Source of the DNA: Liolophura sinensis | Taxonomy: Eukaryota > Mollusca > Polyplacophora > Chitonida > Chitonidae | DNA: 64,000 nt | Direction: 5' to 3' | Assembly: GCF_032854445.1 (NCBI RefSeq) | Contig: NC_088296.1 | Span: 2,875,246-2,939,245, forward strand | Shown here: positions 1-13,100 of the stretch, in pieces | How the letters are laid out: each line of letters starts with the position of its first letter | Position numbering within the stretch: the first letter of the stretch is position 1 | Notes under the pieces: model-generated | Seen by the model: the letters and a program-made list of their open reading frames with translations, nothing else | What the model was told of the DNA's origin: nothing | The model's database searches: none | Position numbers and translations under genes: made by a program

Positions 1-39
1 AGTGTTAATCATGGATTAGGTCTTTTTAAACTGGTTTAA

Positions 40-310
40 AAATATGTTTGTGGACCAGGTATCGGAAAGAGAGGAAACTCGGTACACCTTTAAACATACG
101 CATAGAGCAACAGATGGAAAACCAGTACACCGAGGGAATATACATTGGGTGTGTGTGGGCATTAGTTAATATACGGACCAGGTATCAAAGAGGAAACCCA
201 CCACACCTGAGAAGATGCACGTCCTCCAACATCTGGACCAGGTATCGAAGAGGAAACCCACTGCACCTGAGAAGATAAATTTCCTGTAATTTTTGTATCA
301 GGTATCATAC
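40..310. repeat. About 60-bp degenerate tandem repeat
   Basis: GGACCAGGTATC recurs near 54, 176 and 235, with a diverged unit near 296, each followed by an AGAGGAAACCC-type stretch and most by ACCTGAGAAGAT. Also present in the right duplication copy at 34280-34540, with a related 44-bp doublet at 34727-34826. Confidence 0.7.
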
Positions 311-333
311 AAAGAGAAAATCCTCCGCAACTG

Positions 334-449
334 AGATTTATCTATTTATTTATTTCATTAGTTTTTGCTCCGTACTCAAGAATAATTCACTCCTACGACG
401 GCTGCCAGCACTACGGTGGTAGGAAACCGGGCTCCACACCTGAGAAGAT
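334..449 (-). mobile_element. SINE-1 fragment
   Basis: 3' part only: complement of the A/T tail, GTACTCAAGAATAATTCACT, and the GGTGGTAGGAAACCGGG body. Confidence 0.75.
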
Positions 450-475
450 ACAAATCAGCTGATATTTTTCTTCAT

Positions 476-3027
476 CAGGAATTATGTAGAGCAGGAATCA
501 GAAAAAAGAGGAAAAGTCAGCATACCTCAGAAAATACTCATCAGGGAATGTTTGTACCAGAAATTGAACTGATTTCACTTAAGGGAAAGGATTAAATAGA
601 GAGGATGATTACTGAAATGACCAAAAGCTGGGTAGCTGTTTCCAGTGCGCATCATCGAGATTTCATCGCTGCGAAAAAAAGACAATCATGTCAACGTGTT
701 AAAGTATTATGAACCTCGGCAGTTACACACAGTTCTGCAAAATCCGTGTGTATCATTCAACTCGTTGTCACATCTGCGACTTAACATGGGTTCCAGAGCA
801 GTTTCAAGTCGATTGAAATAGGACTGGGCGCGGATTCTGGAATATCGCCGAAGACTACAATGTTGTTCCATACCCATGAATGGTCATGTGTTTTTGTTTT
901 TGATGCACTCGAAAGAGCTGTCTTCTTTCATCAGTACAAGCACAGTTATCTCCCTTGAGTCAATTCACATTTATCTCGAGTTGGACACAGACCCCCATTA
1001 CAACTTCCGTTTTTCGGTAGGGACAATCATAGTTCTGTGTATTTTAGGGCGTAAAGTCTTTTTTTTTGCTGCCAGCCTGCCGTTTTTGGTGTACAGGTGC
1101 ATGCTTGGTATCAAAATGATGGAATTTGTCTAAGCTTTGGGCAGATATGAGTTTTAATGATGAAAGTTTGAAATTCTGGGCGAGAGGACACAAGGAGACA
1201 GGTGGTGATGAGGCCGCGAGTGACGTCCCCTTGGCATTGCTAGGCATAGAAAGGTCCAGATTTTGTCAGTCAACCTAAGTCAAGATTTGTATGGCTTCTT
1301 TCTCACAGGCTGGTCCAGGTATACACCAAAGCTTATTGGCCACGGAATGTTTGGGACTGAGCTACAGCAGTAAACGTTAACATTGTCGCTTGTGGAAAAC
1401 TAATGGGGGTCTGTGGGCAGTTAAGTTTAAATCCTTTGGATCTTGGTAATACAAATCATTAATAGTGAACAAATCCCTCCAGGAATCATATAAGTTAAAC
1501 TTGAACGTGTTGAATGTGAAATTGGTATCAGTAAATCTTTGGATATGGTGTACGATTTAAGAGTAAATTACTACATTTCAATGAAACTACAACCCAAGCA
1601 TTCAAACGACGATTACTTAATACACAATCACATATTTATTTACCGTATTTTTTAGAAGAGCACAGAAATACTGAATAGCGAATGGCAAATGTCACCGAGT
1701 CATACATGAATACAATAATAACAGTAAGCAGATGAAATGTCACAGCGCGCTTCTGTACAACACGTCATCATGACCAGAGGTTGTCATCGCTAAAATAATG
1801 GTGACGAAACCACTTTTTCTGCGTAAAATATATCCCGTACAACGATAAGTTTCAGAAATCAAAGATGATTTGACAACTAATACTGAGCCGAATATGTCCT
1901 TCATAAACACTGTTGCTAGTTTTAAAATACATCTATGGGAACCACGGACTCAAACACACAATGACAAAGTCACAGATGACAACAGAAGACGTTTCAATAC
2001 ACGGTTTGATGTGCACATTAAGTTGGAGACGTCTTGGAGGTTAAAGTTAAAATGAAACAATCGTCCCATTCTTCACAGCACACAAAGTCAAACATGACCA
2101 TTAACACGTGAAGTTAAGTAAACATAAGAAGGAGGCAGCTCGTGTTGTCGTTATTCATGCATGTAAGAAATAAAACAGAATCCACGTTAATACACGTACA
2201 ACAAAAGTGATAAGATTCATCACTGAAAAATTGTGGACAGGATTGTTTGTATCAAACTTTGAAAATCAACACCAAAGATAAACGGTGTAACAACTATGCA
2301 CCTATCAGTTCACCGGACTAAGCACATCCAAGTCAAACACAATCTATATTCTGAACGAAGTTCTTAAACAACCGACACACAGCATACATGTAATCAACGT
2401 ATATACATGTATTAATACAAACATATAATACAGCTAAAACACAGGGCAAATTATCACAATGTCTTCATATATAATCACCAGAAACGGTGTAATACTTACA
2501 GGATAGGATCTACCTGGGCAGAGATTACAATGTGCAGTAATGCATATCATCTAACCTCACAGTACTTACAACGAAATCTCACTTAAAGGAAATATTTATA
2601 ATTGATAATATAAATGGTTAGCATCATTCGTGACACTGCTTGCATACATAAAAAGAGTTTTTAAACACATTTCTTTTACACTTTTGCAACACGTATTGGT
2701 TTTTATTCATAAAAGAAATATGTCTAGTAACTAAGATATGTGTTTATTATGGTAAACACATGAGATATTTACATTGTAATGGGGTGGATATATTAAGGAA
2801 AAGACATATTTCAAAAAACAACTGATTATACTGAGTGCAGACAGTTAATAAACATATCAAATTGTTTAATGTTGTAAACAATCGACATGTTTTTACTCTA
2901 ACGGCTACACTGTTCACGTATTTACTCCAGTTATGGCTAGGTACCTGTAATGATTATGTTTTAGTAAAGGCAAAGTTTCAGTAAACAAATTAAAAAGAAA
3001 ACATAGCCAAACTTACAGGAAAAAATG
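476..3027. other. No gene recognised
   Basis: Single-copy-looking duplicated DNA. Frames at 876-1133 (+) and 1044-1247 (-) overlap each other and the right copy breaks or shifts them, so they are treated as chance. Confidence 0.6.
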
Positions 3028-3224
3028 ATTGACTAGTGTTAAGGCCGCACATACCTATACCACAGCTGAGAACATTATGGTGGGAGGAAACCGGGCAAAG
3101 TCTGGGAGAACACATGACTATCTGCAGTCTTCTACCAGACCTTCATTAATTTACGGCTGGAGAGGGAGCCAGCATTTGTAAGAGGCTCCTGGATCATAAC
3201 GCCAGACTGGCAAGCTAACCAAAT
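3028..3224 (-). mobile_element. SINE-1 copy, old and diverged
   Basis: Body GAACATTATGGTGGGAGGAA through GAGGCTCCTGGATCATAACG to GCTAACCAA at the tRNA-like head. The polyA-side tail is lost. Confidence 0.7.
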
Positions 3225-3544
3225 ATGTCTTGTTGGACGTATGATTAGCCATACCTTTCAGGATAGGTCAATGGAAGAAATTTTTTGTTTGCATTCTGTC
3301 TAAACAAACTTCTATTAAAATAGAAAAAAAAAACACCTGTTGAAGTATGGCACTTTTCTGGAGGGTCTGTTGGCTTACGATCAAAGAGATAACTTGAACC
3401 GACAGGTTATATCCTTCTTAGACATGAGGTGAACACCTCAGTGTAAGGTATAAAAAAGGTGTACATGGGGTGTGCATCTCACGTACACCTCGGTGTGCGG
3501 TATAGTGGAGATGTACAACCCATCTATGTTATCGGAGGTGTACA

Positions 3545-3736
3545 GTTGATTTGCGCGCTAGCGTTGCGTAATGACGCAGGAGCCTGTAACTAACGTAGTA
3601 CCTGCAAGTTCAAGTCCAGCTCATGCTGGCCTCTTCTCTGCCCGTATGTGGGAAGGTCTTGCAGCACCCTGAAGATGACCGTGTGTTTTCCCCCGGGCTG
3701 CACCCGGTTTTCCCCCACCATAATGCTGGCCCCAAA
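3545..3736 (+). mobile_element. SINE-1 copy
   Basis: Head GCGCGCTAGCG, B-box-like AAGTTCAAGTCC, body to CACCATAATGCTGGCC. 3' tail missing. Confidence 0.75.
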
Positions 3737-3739
3737 TAC

Positions 3740-4640
3740 ACCTTAGCAACTTTGAAAAAAAATCAACACTTAGACATGTTAGACAGCGTACCTAAGGTTC
3801 ATCTCACAATTTTATTTTTAAAAATCTTAAAATAAGAGATCGGATTCAGGCATTTTACTTCAAACAAAATGATCACTACAAAATTACAAATGTCTTTCTT
3901 TTTGGGCCAAAAAAAAAACATGTTTACAAATTAAACATAGGCCTTTGTCTCGCCCAATGCCATTCAGTGTGCAAAATATTGTCCAACCGCAGGGCACGTA
4001 TACATGTGTATTTGTCCCTGATTATTCCAAGATGGCTGCCCCAAAAAGTGTGCATATTCTAGGCTGTGGGAAAAAACCCCCAAAAATGCACTGACTGATA
4101 CTTCCTGGGGCTGAATTTATAAAGTGTGAGCACACACGAACATCTGAAGTCAACAGAAAAAGAGTAACACTAATTTTTGTTTAAGCACCTGGTAAGCCAT
4201 GTAAATGTAAATTGCTGTGGTTGTTGTAATTTAGCTGCGAATTACAGATACTGTACACAAAGAACTGCATTCATCTACAGATTTACAGCTGAAATTATCT
4301 ATCATTTATACAGCCGTTAGCTTAGTGTTTGGAGATTGTTTTCTGCCAAATTCAACGTGAAAACAGTGGGTTAAATGTTACATTCAGGTACATCCACCTT
4401 GCCAATAGCATATACCTAAGCTATACCTCCACCTGTACCTCTGTTACACCTCAGGCAGCATTTTTTTACCAACCACAATACCCCAAATACACCTTCAATA
4501 CACCTCACATACATGTAGACCTACACCACCATGTACACGTTTACCTCAGACACACCATAGGATATGCTACACCTCAATGGTACACCTCAGATGTGCCTAA
4601 AGTATGCCTTCAGTACACCTTGTAGGTTAAACCTGCGCAA
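3740..4640. repeat. Unclassified dispersed repeat rich in TACACCT (copy in left duplication)
   Basis: Shared landmarks with 19500-20160: ATTTTACTTCAAACAAAATG, TTATTCCAAGATGGCTG, then a tract crowded with TACACCT/ACACCTCA. Upstream 3430-3545 carries the same motif in inverse form (AGGTGTA). No coding capacity is recognised. Confidence 0.65.
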
Positions 4641-5040
4641 TTCGGGCAATTGGGTCAAATATTTTCTTCCGAAAACTCGAGGGTAAACGAGCAATGAAAA
4701 AAAAAAGGATAAAAGTGCCACAAAGACACACTATGAATTTCTGCACTGCTCTTTTGCGTTAAACTAAACCATATCAGAATTTTATTTGTTTTGGATGGAA
4801 CTAAAAAAACTTCTACTCAGTATTATTGCCCACCACATAAAGGTTACCAAGGTAAGAAGAGGTCATGCCTTCACTTCCAAACAAATGGTGGTGATGAAAG
4901 GTTGATATTTCAAATGTTGTAGAGAAAGGTGCAAACTGCATGTACAGGTTTGGGATGGTAACACATAAAAGTATAGTAGGGGATATATCTATCTGATCTT
5001 GGATTTGACAAATTTACTACATAAATTTAAAGTAAAAAAA
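4626..5040. repeat. Direct repeat P, about 410 bp
   Basis: Diverged direct match to 5728-6125. Shared order: a TGCGCA..TTCGGG start, TTTCTGC..CT..TTTGC, a CCACC..AGGT..AG stretch, GGTATG/GGGATGGTA, and TTTACTACATAA. The P/Q pair is repeated at 38707-39120 and 39960-40370. Between and around them nothing coding is recognised. Confidence 0.6.
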
Positions 5041-5727
5041 TCAAAAACCCAATTTTGCCCGATCAACTTTATTGTAATAAGATCAAGTTGTGAGTGCCTT
5101 AACTGGACTACTTTTTGGGAATTTACCATGGGTTATCCCCAAACATTACAACCCCAACCCTGTCTACACCCCACCACGACTCCCATCTTACCTTTTTGAC
5201 GCAAAATTCCCCCCTTGCGCTTGTATTTCCTAATTTCATTTACACCGGTGAGTGTAATACTGCATTTATTTGAATAGAACTAATGCTGTGTTTCAAAATA
5301 GGTCTGAACGTTGATCTGTTTCTTGTCTGGTAAAATCTGATTAAATGTGCTGTCTCTGCAACAATAATAATACAAATTTGTTTCGTTTTATTTAATTCGT
5401 TTCTACAGGTAAAAGTGGAGATACGCTTAGCAATTCCTACACAACTTCTGCCCTAGGGGGGAGAAGTGGTCAAATTTTAGCATCTAAGGACAATTGTTAG
5501 ATTTTAAGAAAATACAGGGTTAATGTTCATTTCTTTAGATTTTCTTTTAGACAGAAAAGAAATTTAAACCACTTTCTGCACAAAATATCTTATCCCAGAC
5601 ATTTACATGTAGAGTATCAACCCAGGTGGGCCACTACCCACAGCCCTGAAACCTAAAATTAGTCAGATTCATAACTTCATATAAAAGTATTACTAACAAA
5701 AACTTTTAAAACTTAGTCCTAATTATA

Positions 5728-6125
5728 GGTTACACATGCGCATTTCGGGAAAATGTGTCCATGATTCGCCTCCGAACTCAAGTTGGAGGACTAACTCTAT
5801 AAAACTGACACAGAGACATATAAGCTGTTCATACACCGTACATTTCTGCTGTACTACTTTGCATTTAACATGTCTAAATAAAATACATAGGATTTTGTTT
5901 CGAATAGAACTGAAAACTTTTCCCCCATTGGTATTACCCACCTCTCTAGAGGTAAGACAATGCTATGACCTCACTTTCAGCCGCTACAGCTAAAAAAATG
6001 GTAGCTGAGAATATTGTAGACAAAAGTACAAGCTGCATGTGGAGGTATGACAAGGTACCATGCGAAAGATAGGGTATATATATTTTTCACGTTGAAGATT
6101 TACTACATAATTTTTGTCTAACCTA
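5728..6125. repeat. Direct repeat Q, about 400 bp
   Basis: Partner of repeat P in the same orientation. It lies about 460 bp beyond the TRIM stop codon. Confidence 0.6.
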
Positions 6126-6586
6126 AAAGGGTAAGGCATATTTCTCTCACTGACTTTTTTCCTTAGGAACTAAAGTTACATAACACAACAAGAATTACTA
6201 CATGTACCATGTTGACAATATGTATTGTCATGTATAAACTGTGACCCGTTTTCCTCAGTGACACTCCTGATTATGCTGATTTACAAGTCACCATTACTAA
6301 AAATAAAACTACCTAGCCATTATCTACATGTATTTTGTCTGGAAGAAAATTGACACTGATGTTCAGGACAAGTCAGACAGACTGTGTATAACTACACCAA
6401 GATATAAGCTTGTGACAGATCACTGACCACTTTGCAGAACAAGCTATACATACTGAATTAGCCACAGAGCTGACATTAACTAAAACATCAATACACAAAC
6501 TGGTCTGTCTTTCTTTTTTTTTAAAAAAACCTAACAAAACACATGATAATATTATGAAAAAGATGTAATGAATGATTACCCGATGG

Positions 6587-7164
6587 TCAGGAAGTGCTTA
6601 TCATATCACAGAGAACAGGAGGCAGAGTCACAGAGTCACCCGTTACCAGACGAGCAGACACAGATCCATACCCGACAAACTCAACCGATGGCACGAGAGG
6701 CTTTGTGACGATAACATCACTGACAGTGTACATTACCTGGTTGTTGTCACAGTCCAGGACTGTCAGTGTGTGGTCATCACAGTCCAGGTACACACCCAGG
6801 TGAGGAGGTCGTGTGTAACGTCTGTACTGTAGATAGCCAGGTTTGATCTCACCACCACCACAGTCACTATAACACCAGACCTCATCACCACGGTACACCA
6901 TCTCAATGTACCAGGAGTTACGGCCACGGTCTGTCTCCTCACTCACATCACAGCTCTCCTGTCTAACTCCTACACGACAGTTACAGCCATGTGAACAGGT
7001 GATGTGTATCTCCCAGTAGAACCTGCCCGTCTGGTAACGCCCGTCTGTCACAACTCTCCACCACCTCCACATCCCCCAGGACAAGCCCTCAGCCTTTACC
7101 ACACAGCCGCTGTCAGTGATTCTCAACTCACTGTCGTCTGTCTCTGTGAATCTCAGCGTCGGCT
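6587..7164 (-). CDS. TRIM coding exon 6: B30.2/SPRY domain, copy 1
   Basis: 578 nt: two bases completing Lys403, then 191 residues and stop. Acceptor TGTTTTTGCAG. Recognisable PRY/SPRY landmarks are PTLRFTETDD (PRY start), GRFYWEIHI (the G-x-x-Y-W-E strand), RVGVRQES, RNSWYIEM, HLGVYLDCDDHTLTVLD (the L-G-V-x-L-D-x-D-x-x-x-L-x-F/V core) and PLVPSVEF near the C-terminus. The exon is intact. A longer open frame runs upstream to 7249 but includes intron and is not the start. The paralogous exon at 40824-41407 is about 84 percent identical in protein by eye. Confidence 0.92.
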
Positions 7165-10100
7165 CTGCAAAAACACAACAGAAGCAGCATAAACAACAGC
7201 AAACCATAAACACACGCTGTAAGACTGAGGTGTAAATACCTGTACACATACCGTGGTTTTACTTGCTCAACACAATCTCTTGAAATAAAATGACATATAT
7301 TTTTGACATGAATGTAATTTATATACAGATCTCTGTCATTTTCAGCCAGTTTAAAAGAGTTGAGCTTCGACAAGAACTGTATCCATGACTAAATGACGGG
7401 TGCGACATAGACATAGACTAAGTACTGGGTTAAAATACAGGCTTTTAGCGATCTAATTTGTTTAAAACTTATCACTTACAACAAGAATAATACCTTCCTC
7501 TATCCAGATATTGGTTTTAGTTGTCAGTTATGGCACATTTGAACACTCAATTCACTATCAAGCTGCAGTAGGCCTGTTGTCATTCGTGGAGTACCGAAGC
7601 CGTCTGTGTAATAAGGGAGGTAACTCGCCACAAATAACTTACCAAGTGGCTTTCATTGTCACAATACCCCCAAAGACTATTTAATCCACCAGAAGTAGTC
7701 TCTTTAAATTTTCTTCAATTTGCCATTTTTTTTAAAGATACCTAAATATTTAAATATTAACAACAAACTTATATTCAGGGAGGAAGGACATGTAAACCTC
7801 ATACTCTTATACATGGAATCTATATCCTTTAACATTAAAAAAGAAACAGATATGAGGGCATTTTTTCTCTTTTTTCCCCTTTAAAATAAGTGTTTGACTA
7901 CATTTGAATCTAGGAAAGAATGGCGAATTTTTACTTGAATACATGTGTCAGTAATAATTAGGGGGCCTCCGTGGTTCAGTTGGTTAGCGCGCTAGCGCAG
8001 CGTAATGAAACAGAAGGCTCTCACCAGGCAATGCGGTCTCTGTGAGTTCAAGTCCAGCTCATGTTGGCCTCCTCTTCGGCGGTTCGTGGAAAGGTCTTCC
8101 AGCAACCTGCAGATGGTCGTGGGTTTAAACCCGGCTATGCCCAGTTTCCTCCCACCATAATGCTTGCCGCCGTCGTCTAAGTGAAATATTCTTGAGTACG
8201 GCGTAAAGCACAAAAAATTGGGTGCAATATGTTATCTGTCCTGCTCTAAGAGTGTACACCTGCTCTTGTACACATGGGGTAAACATCACCCAGACACCAC
8301 AGAATACACAAACACCAGTCCTGATCTAACATTACACGCGCTGATTTGTAAATACAAGGTAGACACCGATGCCTTCACTACCATCTGTTCTGATCTAATT
8401 TTGCAGCTGCTGATATATAATTCTACTATGTACCTTCCTCTTTTTGTGACTTCTGGGCCAACTGTACATTAATCTGAATGTCCTGTGCACATCCTACTGT
8501 GTACCTCACATTAGTCTGTGTCGTCTGTGCACACCCTACTGTAAACCTCACATTAGCCTGTGTCTTCTGTGCACACCCTACTGTATACCTCACATTAGCC
8601 TGTGTCTTCTGTGCACATCCTACTGTATAACTCACATTAGCCTTTTGTCTTCTGTGCACACCCTACTGCATAACTCACATTAGCCTGTGTTTTCTGTGCA
8701 CACCCTACTGTATAACTCACCTTAGCCTGTGTCTTCTGTGCACACCTTCCTGTATACCTCACATTAGCCTATGTCTTCTGTGCACATCCTACTGTATAAC
8801 TCGCATTGGCCTATGTCTTCTGTGCACACCCTACTGTATAACTCACAATAGTTTGTGTCTTCTGTGCACACCCTACAGTATATCTCACATTAGCCTGTGT
8901 CTTCTGTGCACATCCTACTATGTACCTCACATTAGCCTGTGTCTTTCGTGCACACCCTACTGTATGACTCACAATAGCCTGTGTCTTCTGTGCACACCTT
9001 ACTGTATAACTCTCCTTAGCCTGTGTCTTCTGTGCACACCTTCCTGTATACCTCACATTAGCCTGTGTCTTCTGTGCACATCCTATTGTATAACTCGCAT
9101 TAGCCTATGTCTTCTGTGCACAGCCTACTGTATAACTCACATTAGTCTGTGTCTTCTGTGCACACCCTACAGTATATCTCACATTAGCCTGTGTCTTCCG
9201 TGCACACCCTACTGTATAATTCACATTAGCCTTTGTCTTCTGTGCACATCCTACTCTGTACCTCACATTAGCCTGTGTCTTTCGTGCACACCCTACTGTA
9301 TATCTCACAATAGCCTGTGTCTTCTGTGCACACCCTACTGTATACCTTACATTAGCCTGTGTCGTCTGTGCACATCCTACTGCATAACTCACATTAGCAT
9401 GTGTCTTCTGTGCACACCCTACTGTATATCTCATATTAGCCTGTGTCTTCTGTGCACATCCTACTGTATATCTCACATTAGCCTTTTGTCTTATGTGCAC
9501 ACCTTACTGTATATCTCACATTAGCCTGTGTCTTCTGTGCACATCCTACAGTATATCTCACATTAGCCTGTCTTCTGTGCACATCCTACTGTATAACTCA
9601 CATTAGCCTGTGTCTTCTGTGCACACCCTACTCTATATCTCATATTAGCCTGTGTCTTCTGTGCACATCCTACTGTATAACTCACATTAGCCTGTGTCTT
9701 ATGTGCACACCTTACTGTATATCTCACATTAGCTTGTGTCTTCTGTGCACATCCTACTGTACTCTGGGCAAACCATACTGTATATCTGACAATAATTTGT
9801 ATATTCCGGGCACACACTACTGTATACCTCACATTAGTTAGCATCCTTTTACCTACCCTATCTCTTGCCTAACATTATTGTGTATGGTTTATACTATCTG
9901 TACTTTTTGCAAACTCTTCTCACTTTCGTCTGTCTTGGAATACTGTTCATTTTCTTGGCACGCCCACGACATATCGGTTTGATTTCTTAACAGAGTCTAT
10001 CGTGTGTTTTGCAAGTAGACAGCCATTCGTCCTCTCCATTTTTGTTTGTGTCTTCGATGCACACACTAATGTAAACACTTCAGTTCTTTATGTCGTCTAA

Positions 10101-13100
10101 TCACACCCTACTGTATGCCTTTTATACATAAGAACTTACTTGTAACACGTAGGGGAGATATTTGTCCACCGACTGCTGCTTCTAAGTCCTGACATTCTTG
10201 CACTGTTTCTTTCACAGTCACCTGTCTAGGAACAACTTGGTCATGTTGTACAGAAGCTAGAAGCTTCTGTCTGCTGACCTCATGTTTCTCCAGTTCTGAT
10301 CTTACCCCTTTCAGCTGGTCATCAGTTCTGCCAGAAGAGGAGAGAAAACAAAGAGACACAGTCGTGTAGTGATCTTGTGTCCGCGCAGTTATAAGAATGA
10401 CATGATGTACTATTCCTAGTAGTTTAGATCTAATTTTGTCTGGACAAACGTAAGATTGAACATTAGATATATCTCACACTTGAGTCATGTTTTGGACAAC
10501 TACAGCTTACAGAAACACATCTGCTGACAATAGTCGCGTGCGCATGTATAACAAACATGGGGAGGTATAACACATTTATACATACGTTTTGGTGAAGTCC
10601 GTGGAACCCTGTCAACAAACAGAATTGAGCCTACATATAAAATCACGTAAAGAAGAAACAAATACCTCTCCAGAGACACACAGTACACAGGCACCCATGG
10701 CTTTTACCTACAACATTTAGACCATTCCCTGATCTTATACATAACCCACATCAGCTCTCAATTCCGCTTAATAAATTCCATTGTGCTTCATACAATACAA
10801 TTTCCCCTTATTTGCAAATCTATTTACATACAAACCTTGTTTTATTTAAAAAAAAAACAGCAAACAATATTTTCTTTTTGACATTACATGTTGGTACTTT
10901 ATTGCTTTAATCGGACCGATGGGTACCACTGAGCATAATAAAGCTGTTGAACTCAGGATCTAAAACTTTAGCAGATCTGGCAGCATGAGGTGGATTTGAA
11001 TACCTGATCACAGTTCCTAAGGGTGGTTTGGTTCTTAGGTAACGTCTGTAGTAGAGGCAACTAAACTAATGTTAGAGATTGTGACTTATATGCTTGACTT
11101 ACCTGCAAAAACTCCACGTCCATTGATGCTAATAAGTCTTTGGAAGCCCGTACTATCCTCTCCATTTCCTGAGCCTGTAGCTGTAAATGTTTGAATATGG
11201 CGCTGCACTCGACACTCCACTGTGAATAGCTGGTTTTTAAGCCATCTAAGGAGTGCTGCCTCCAGGCTTGTAAGGCTCCCAAGGCTGCACGATAAGCCTT
11301 TTCTACCTCCTGAGTGTGAAGCTTCTGGTTTTCCTGCGAAACAGAAAATTCGTTCATTACCTCATCCAGACCTTTAGAACTGCGTGTTCAAGAAGTTATA
11401 TATGTATGTGTAAAAGGGTGAACTATCTGCGCCACATAACAATGTGTCTCCGGGGTGGAGGGGATTTCCCTTTAATCCAGTGATGTACATGTAAGTGTCT
11501 ACTCAAAACCCCAAAGGTACGTCGGTCAACCTCTAAAAGGGTCGTGCCATCAAAACTGATGCTCCGAGCATGATGAAGCCTTAGATGCTTCCAACCTCAG
11601 ACACCTCGGGCTGGTTTAAACACGAACGTTGTCGCCCCATCAGATCAAATGGTGTACGTGTATATATTATAGATATTATTATGACAGCGTATGATGGGCG
11701 ATGATATATCAAATGAAGTTGTCTGAGTTGGGCATATCGCGTGTGTGTCACTGAGAAGAAAGTCATAATAATGATACGATAGTCTGATCAGACAAGCCAG
11801 AAATAATTAAATAGACTTGTCCTTTACACAAATACATCAGCGCATCAGTCCGTGTATTCCACTGTTTAAGTTCTGATAAAAAGTCGTCAATATTAGAATT
11901 TAACTCTTTAATTGTAATCTACATATATAATATGTGACAAAATAAGCTTTAATAGCAATATTCTACATAGCCAAAATGAGCCACAACAACATGAGATTGA
12001 ACAGGTGTCATGGAAAATACCAACCTGTATCTTACGGTGCAGCCTCAGAACTCCTGACAGTGATTCCTTAGTTTCCCCAAAGACTTTCTCCAGTTCATTA
12101 GTCCTGCTCAAAACAGCTGGCTGTAATGGAAAAAAAAACGCTACATTAAAAAAATCCGCCTTTCAAATGACTCACTACAGTACAGGACAAAATGTCCCAT
12201 TCTTCAATACACATTATAAATTTTAGGTCAGTAAACAGTTCGAAATCATGCCATATTTATTTTGATTATCGACTTATATACTAGCATGGTACACGATTTA
12301 GATAGTGATTTAAGTTATTCGCCCAGAACATTCCTTGCTTCTTTCTAACATCGTTGAAAACTGTTTATCACTTTTCTTTGCATGATTCCAAAGTAATTTT
12401 GAACTCACACAATTTCTTAGTTTTTCGTGGTTTGTGTTAATAGTCGTTTTGGGAAATGACCACACGAGTATTGACTCCATTTCGGTTGATGGCTGATATA
12501 CGAATATCTTTTTCACATTACCTTGTTATTCTCAGCTGCTGATGGTATATCCCGCATAGCGTGTCCCTGATGCTCAACCACACACCCCATACAGATCACC
12601 ATCCGACACGGTTCACAGTACAAGCCGAATGGCTGACCATGTCTCGCACACGACGGCTGCTGGGTTGATTGGTGGTCCCTGCTGACTTGACCCTGTGAGG
12701 TTTCCTGGGAGAGGTACTCCTGGGACGAAATCAGTTGGTGACGTTTCAGAGGGCCCCTCATTGGGTGACAAATAGCAAGACAGTCCCCACAGTAGAACAC
12801 ACCACAGTTGGTACAAAATTTGACAGCTCTGACGTGATTACCTTCCTCACACAGAGAACAATATGGGATGTCATCCTCAACATTTACACCAGATGAGAAC
12901 CTCTCCACAATTTCTGCTAGATGAAAGTTAGGAGGCAGACCAGCCACACCTTCTTTCCCCAGACTGGTCGATGCCCGACACAAAGGGCACGCTATCAACT
13001 GATGAACGTCCTCATACCCAGTGCTGCCGGGGCTCTCGTTTGTCTTTACATGTTTGAACTTGCCAGCATACGAATCAATGCATTCCCTACAGAAACTGTG

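Larger units (their letters stand above)
1..8860. repeat. Left copy of the 8.65-kb duplication
   Basis: Position 1 corresponds to 34228 and the match holds, with small indels and near-identical bases by eye, through the SINE at 7961 (42187) into the 42-bp minisatellite (8480, 42705). It carries the TRIM SPRY exon and about 6.5 kb of sequence 3' of the gene. The left end is cut by the window edge. Main differences: 470-790 does not match 34670-34840, and 151 bp are present only in the right copy at 39364-39514. Confidence 0.9.

Noticed and set aside
6572-7192. Plus-strand frames opposite the SPRY exon
   Set aside because: Antisense shadows of a conserved coding exon.
7165-7249. N-terminal extension of the SPRY frame with a hydrophobic Cys-rich stretch, like a signal peptide
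   Set aside because: It is the translated pyrimidine tract and intron before the acceptor; the exon phase fits the TRIM gene and not a secreted SPRY protein.
8426-9844. Several long frames (77-223 codons) on both strands
   Set aside because: All are produced by the 42-bp minisatellite, whose period keeps every stop-free frame open. They lie inside a TRIM intron.
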